Source of the DNA: Buxus sempervirens
Lineage: Eukaryota > Streptophyta > Magnoliopsida > Buxales > Buxaceae
Direction: 5' to 3'
Assembly: GCA_947561395.2 (NCBI GenBank)
Contig: OX387187.1
Coordinates: 37,305,829 to 37,369,828 of the forward strand
Length of the DNA: 64,000 nt
Position numbers and translations under genes: made by a program. Below are positions 57,860 through 64,000 of this stretch, in pieces; the stretch's first letter is position 1, and the number at the start of each line of letters is the position of its first letter. The notes beneath the pieces were generated by a model. It was not told the DNA's origin and searched no databases. It was given only the letters and a program-made list of their open reading frames with translations.

Positions 57860-58572
57860 TATGTTGACAGATCCAAAGTCCAATGCAAGTGCAACTAAGC
57901 CCATAAGCAATGCCTTATATGAATCGGATAAGAGAGCCTCTCAGTTAGGTTCGTCCAAGGCCCAAGAATCCAGTACTTGGGAAAAGATTACTAGTATGAC
58001 CAATTCACGTTTGGCCCGCCCCATATTTCAACTCTTGGGTAATATGCAAATGTCACAGCATAAAGATCCGAGACTCAATTTTGTGTTGTCTAATCTCACC
58101 ACTCCGGGTCCTAACCATGGCACCCTGAATGACTTGAGCTTTATTTCAATCTTCTCCTTATCTCAAACTTTATGATATAAGCAGGTGCCTCTCCTCTTGG
58201 AAGCCTAAGAGCAAGAAACCTATATCTCACAGAGCTTTCTCAAGTAGTCCGGTCGAGAACTTCCCAACGATGATCAGGAACTTGGGGATAGCCTTAGCCC
58301 ATCCAAGAAACGAAAGTTCCACTCTTCACCTGCCATCCAAATCTCTTCCCCTACATCTTTGTTGTCAGACTCGCCTGAGAGTTATTATAACTAATGAAGA
58401 TTTTGTTTTGGAACTGTCGTGGGTTAGGTCGCCCTGTGACACAACACCATTTGCAAACCAAATTTTTTGTCATTCCCCAAATATTGTTCTATTATCCGAA
58501 ACTCTGCTAGGGGAATAATCAGCCAATTGGATTGCTGGAAGATTGGGTTTTGCTAATTTTTTTGTCAAACAG

Positions 58573-59005
58573 TGTACCGGTCCCGGATTGAGCTGCCTCG
58601 CTTTGTGGAAGCATAAGTTTCTGCTTCAGCTCCGTCAAGAATGATGACTCTTGCTGCCTTGTCTACGGACAACTTCAAAAAGAAAGCAATTAGAATATAT
58701 ATACTAGAGAACAAGGTTTGTGTATGAATAGAAAGTGGCAGGCAATACCATGAGATACTCATCAATGTCAGCCTTCATCTGCTTCGCTTTCAAAGCAGCA
58801 TCAACCTCAATCAAGATACGTGGAGGTTGACCTATTTCTGGTAGCAAATCAATCTGATAGTGGGGATGGAAACAAAAAGTAAAATGTGTTGTTTAAAATA
58901 GGATATGTTGAAGATTAAATCAGATGGCCAACCAGATACCTTTAGATTAGGTGTAGAAGGATCAGGCAGCCTCATATTACGTGGGAATGCACCCAGGATC
59001 GCATT
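58573..59005 (-). pseudogene. NOT1 (CCR4-NOT scaffold subunit) gene fragment
   Basis: Minus-strand exons: about 59005-58940, NAILGAFPRNMRLPDPSTPN(LK), ending at a GTATCT donor; 58853-58749, IDLLPEIGQPPRILIEVDAA...KQMKADIDEYLM; and about 58672-58573, with SFLTELKQKLMLP in a shifted frame after RRQG. These match the C-terminal NOT1 domain in order. NOT1 is the scaffold of the mRNA deadenylase complex. Introns are retained, the last exon is frameshifted, and both sides are cut by other sequences, so it is a relic. Recognition is from family memory. Confidence 0.75.
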
Positions 59006-59186
59006 CCCCTAAACATTCGCATGTCGGTCCGACCCAGGCCCGGTTCCACCCAAGACGTTAATCCACTACGACCCAATTCGGAGCTCCATCTAATTCTCAC
59101 ATGTAACCGGGCCTGGTCCAACCCAAACGGCCTCACTATCTTTCAAAACAAACCCTAACACCAGCAAACCGTTTCCTTAAAGATTG

Positions 59187-59382
59187 GTGGGGTGCGCCAG
59201 GCCCGTGCAATAGTGCAACGCCTGGGCGACGCGTGAGGACCCCAGAAGCAAGCTACTGTGGCGGGCCCTCCCCCAAGAAAAATTAATTTAATATCATGTG
59301 GGCCGATGGCCCACGTATCAGATATTAAACTGATAAGAACAGATACTACACTTGATCTTAGCCAAAAGGCCGAGAAAGGTAT
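59187..59382 (-). ncRNA. U2 spliceosomal snRNA, complete (196 nt)
   Basis: Third copy, outside the segmental duplication. Same 5' end (AUACCUUUCUCGGCC), GUAGUA branch-site sequence, Sm site and full 3' stem-loops. It differs from 9319-9514 at a handful of places in the 3' domain (CCUGGGCGACGCGUG-type changes in loop regions). The flanks beyond the promoter are different, so it reached this place by another route. Probably functional. Confidence 0.95.
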
Positions 59383-59407
59383 GCTTAGACCAATGCATTC
59401 GAACGTG

Positions 59408-59458
59408 TTTTATATTCATCTCTCACCGCCCTTGTTTCTCGCCTAAACGATGTGGGAC
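59408..59458 (-). promoter_or_regulatory. Plant snRNA promoter: TATA box and USE
   Basis: GTCCCACATCG (59448-59458, minus strand) is a perfect USE, and TGAATATAAAA lies at about 59408-59418, in the same spacing as in the first U2 gene. Confidence 0.9.
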
Positions 59459-61377
59459 TATGTAATCGATAGCTCAGACGGTTCTGACGCTCATATGTTA
59501 GCACTTGATTTACTTATAGTTGCGACATAACCACAAATACTTCATTTGTGGAAGTAAATAGTCTCTGAAATGGAGAGAATGTTTGCGATGGTCATAAGCA
59601 CAGAATCCAAACGTAATCTGCCATGCAAAAGCATTAACGGAATGGTCCCTATCCTGCGCAAGTGTGCCAGTGCCTAGTCTATACCATGCATAACGGGAAT
59701 TGCCTCGATGGAAATCCCACCAACTAAAATGTTCGACTTATTAGAATAGCCTTTACACTTAATTAATAGAAGGATATAATGATCAAAATTGTCTCAATTT
59801 CTCTAAAACTTAACAATCAGTTTTGCAGTTGTTCCCTCTTATATCTCCTTTCGTCCTTTCCATTTTTATGTATTTGTAATATTGCGGGTGCTCCCTATTA
59901 GTGTTTTAAAACCAAAGCATCAGTTGCTGAAGGGTATATTTTAAAATCCAAATTTAATGTTTTCAACAAAGATGTAAACATGCATTGTGGTGGTAAACTT
60001 GTGAATTTATTCGTATACCTTTTTATGTAACAAATAAGGATGGCATCGAACGGATTTTGGCAAACTTAACTTGCCTTGTCAGGTTGCTAAAAGGCCAGAC
60101 GGGTCTGGAGAATGCCAAAAAAAAAGTGTTTTCAAAAATAGAATATAAATAATATATTTATTCATTAAATAATAATATTTTGACATATAAAAAAACATTT
60201 AATATATTAAGGTTAGGGCGAGTAGATTGGGCTGAACTTAGACTAAGGGGCAAACCCTAACCCACCTCTATAAGTTGGGGTTGATATATAAAATGCCCAA
60301 AAAAATGTGTTTTTAAATAGAATATATAAATTAATAATATATTTAGTTTACATCTTACCTGCTTTATGCAATACCAAATGGGATGGAGCGGGTTGGTACC
60401 CTTTTAACCCGCCCCAATGCCTAACAAAAAATGCCAAAATGGGATTTGCTGCTAGGGATGGCAACAGTTCAGTTTTGGTTTGGTTTTGCAAAAAACCAAA
60501 ACCGAACCAACAAGTTTACAATCGAAACCATAACCGTTACGATTTACTAATTTTAAAACCAAAACCATTTAACTTTCATATTCTTAAAACCGTAACCGAA
60601 CCAAATTGTTTCACATTACCCAAAAAACAGTGCTTGTTAACAAACGAGTTTCTTGTCACTTGTTTTCAAAAGCCCCAAAAACAGTTGTAACTGTTTTTAG
60701 TTTTCCAACTGTTTTTAGAAAAAATGTTACCAAACGGCCTCTTAAAACTTTTTCAACTGTTTTTGAGTTTTTGAAAACAGGTGACAAAAAACCCGTTTGG
60801 TAACCATTGCTGTTTTTTTGGGATTTTTAAAATAGGTGACAAAACCCCCGTTTCGTAACAATTACTATTTTTTGGGTTTTGTTAAGTATGTTTGTATATA
60901 ATTATACTAATTTTTTACAGTTTTTTCAATTAATTTTTTTTTATATATATTTATCTTTCATATACAACTTTTTTTTTACAATTTTATATTTATGTATAAT
61001 TTTAAAATTTTAAAATTCAAAAATCATTATATATATATTATAAATATTTATCAATATAGCCATATATATAAAAAGAGGGCTTACGCCCTTCTTTCAAAAA
61101 CTACACCCTTCTTTAAAAAACGAGCCTTCGTTCTTTACGTTAGGCTAGCAGCAAGAGACACAGCCGCACGGTGAGCACAGAGGCTAGCAACGAGAGAGAT
61201 GGACTGAGAATCGCTCATCTATAAACTTTACATTAGCTCAATGGGTCTCTTTCAAATCACCCAACAATCATCAATGAAAACAGTTTGTCGACAAAGATCA
61301 TCAAAGCATGAAATCTAACAGCTAGACGGGCAGCTACTTCCATGATGCCGCCTAATTATTGTGGAGCCAAAATATCA
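59459..61377. other. Intergenic DNA with degraded repeats
   Basis: A repeated AT-rich segment (AATGCCAAAAAAA...AATATATTTA) occurs near 60115 and 60294. A GGTTTGGTTTTGC/AACCGAACC-rich zone (60450-60605) resembles ends of non-autonomous hAT elements. Near 60640-60850 inverted GTTTTTGG/CAAACGG words form another small TIR-like region. No gene. Confidence 0.45.
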
Positions 61378-61962
61378 ATAAAAATTGATTTTTTGTGATA
61401 TTTTTGAAAATAATTCTGATTCAACCCCCAAATTTTGGATAATTAGACATCAATGATATTTTTTCTATATGTCAGAAAATGAGTGACGTTTATACTATTC
61501 ACGGACAACAATGTCATTAGTGTGTATCTCTTAGGGACTTGTAAACTCCATTGATAGACCTGTAAATCAACTTCAAATCCTTGTAAAATTACTTTACGAA
61601 CTTGTAAACTATGTTATGAGACTTATAAATTCATTTGTAGATTTGTAAATTCAGTTTAGGGACACTAGCAAACCCATTTTTTAAACTTGTAATTCCATTT
61701 TATAGACTTATAAACCCTTTAATAGACTTGTAAAGCCAACTAAGAAATTTTTAAATCTAGTTCACAAATTTGTAGGCCATGTCATTAGACATGTAAATCC
61801 AATATGGGGACTTGTAAAAGATACACATTAAGGGCATTGTTGTTTATGAACAATAAAATGATACTGTTTTCAAATATCTTAAAAAAAGTATCACTAATGT
61901 CCAATTATCCAAAATTGGTTGGATGACTAGACCTGAACTATTTTCAAAAAGTATAACTATAA
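61378..61962. mobile_element. Inverted-repeat (MITE-like) element, approximate limits
   Basis: About 170 bp at each end are imperfect inverted copies (left AATTTTGGATAATTAGACAT, right complement of the same with changes), and the middle has many copies of a GACTTGTAAA-like word. No coding frame and no clear target duplication. Confidence 0.6.
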
Positions 61963-62850
61963 CTCAATTCTACCTATATGAACATAAACTTGCCGTGGTA
62001 CTAAGTTGTTTGTTTACATTGGAAGGAAAACAATTAGTAGTTCAGTATTATTCTTGTAGGTGTGCTCCAATGGATTAGATTTTGAAGGTAAGAGAATAAA
62101 ATCGATCTACTTGCTGCTTGCAAGTGCAGGTAAGGAAATTAGTATAGGCAAGCAACAGAAACTAAAAAGTAATTGCATATTGGCGGCCTAGCGTACTCCC
62201 GAGTCTGCATGGTTCAAGCTCGGTAAAGAACGATAAGGCAAGTGCGGGTGATATTTTTTAGGAACTACGAGGGATGTCCCTGTTGGAAGTATGTAAATAA
62301 TCTTATGGTAAATGAACTACTTGCAGTAAAGGAAATGCATGCACCATTTTGGCTCATAGCAAAGGAACTAAGAAAGTGCAGATTGAAGAAGATGCAAAAC
62401 AAATTAATCAATGCCATTAGTCGATTGCGGCAAGTACGTACCATGTGAAGCATAAATAGTTTTTCAAGAAGTTGTCCAACTACTTTCAGAATTTAGAGAT
62501 TTTTAGGTCTTGTTTGTTCCAAGACTTACAGTTAGAGATGACAGCTGATTTAATTGCTAATCTGTGTTTTAGCTTAGGTTGCAGGTATACATGGTCCAAT
62601 AATTTTTCAACAACCACTTTGGAACATATAGCTAGCCAAAGCTTATGAAGAATACAGTTTAATATAATAAATTTCGTTACCCAAAAAAGAAAAATTATAA
62701 TACATCTACTTGCTGGTAGGACTAATAATAGTATCCACAAGCTTATAATGAGATTAGAGTTATCGGTTGCAATATTGTTGCAATGTATTTTTGTGCAATG
62801 CAACTACGTATTAACAACTTACATTGAAATCACTTGGGATCTTTGATTCT
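61963..62850. other. 3' flank of the S-domain kinase gene
   Basis: No gene recognised. A plus-strand frame at 62242-62448 (68 codons) has no known domain. Confidence 0.45.

Positions 62851-64000
<1,150 letters not shown>

Larger units (their letters stand above)
48709..58570 (+). mobile_element. Second L1-type LINE (ORF1 and start of ORF2), split by LTR insertions
   Basis: Three separated pieces: 48709-49120, 54362-54796 and 57860-58570. ORF1 opens MGKLENQMKSLLIPSK and has a DUF4283-like N-terminal part with internal stops. Taking out the LTR at 49121-54361 joins DKQ to VVERLGEAYGRVLAVE in frame. The CCHC zinc knuckle reads CFNCGFIGHNLNDC (54556). ORF1 ends at 58173-58175. ORF2 starts at 58394 with MKILFWNCRGLGRP, the conserved N-terminus of the LINE endonuclease, and is lost after 58570. 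Confidence 0.85.

Overview
This window is nuclear DNA from a flowering plant. The evidence is U2 snRNA genes with plant-type upstream elements, small secreted invertase/pectin-methylesterase inhibitor genes, receptor-like kinases with plant intron structure, and long stretches of plant retrotransposons, hAT and MITE elements. The bases alone do not identify the species. Genes are sparse; most of the window is transposable-element debris nested several layers deep.

Layout. 1-1956: one inhibitor-domain gene (+) and its 3' flank. 1957-13448: copy A of a segmental duplication, holding an inhibitor gene (+), an inhibitor gene (-), a complete U2 snRNA gene (-), an old hAT-like element and most of a decayed L1-type LINE, which continues to 15383. 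15384-30724: remains of a KAPA-synthase (biotin pathway) gene fragment split by about 14 kb of insertions. These are an inverted LTR piece; a 10.6 kb composite LTR element that holds a hAT transposon, whose transposase gene in turn holds a 1676 bp non-autonomous hAT with captured gene pieces; and a 2.9 kb solo LTR. 30725-32383: unassigned spacer. 32384-44609: copy B of the duplication, with an inhibitor gene (+), an inhibitor gene (-), a doubly deleted U2 pseudogene, the same hAT-like element and the LINE, plus copy-specific insertions (a Mutator-type MITE at 36005-36436 and a three-LTR TRIM element at 43467-43957). 45213-47330: a broken receptor-kinase pseudogene. 48150-58570: a second LINE opened by two LTR insertions, one of which contains a further LTR. 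58573-59005: a piece of a NOT1 (CCR4-NOT scaffold) gene. 59187-59382: a third, complete U2 gene. 62851-64000: the 3' exons of an S-domain receptor kinase gene that runs off the window.

The likely functional genes are the five inhibitor-domain genes (all secreted, all resembling the Pla a 1-like invertase-inhibitor group), the two complete U2 genes at 9319-9514 and 59187-59382, and the S-domain kinase. The inhibitor genes form a cluster that grew by tandem duplication and then by the 11.5-12.2 kb segmental duplication.

The most unusual signal is a family of short dyad-symmetric words in several distinct LTRs. The words are 19 to 27 bp, nearly identical within one element but different between elements. 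In the LTR at 50748-53285 they repeat at an exact 28 bp step (19 bp dyad plus 9 bp linker). In four LTRs the main group lies just downstream of a TATA-like CTATTTATA box, so those words should fall in the transcript leader.
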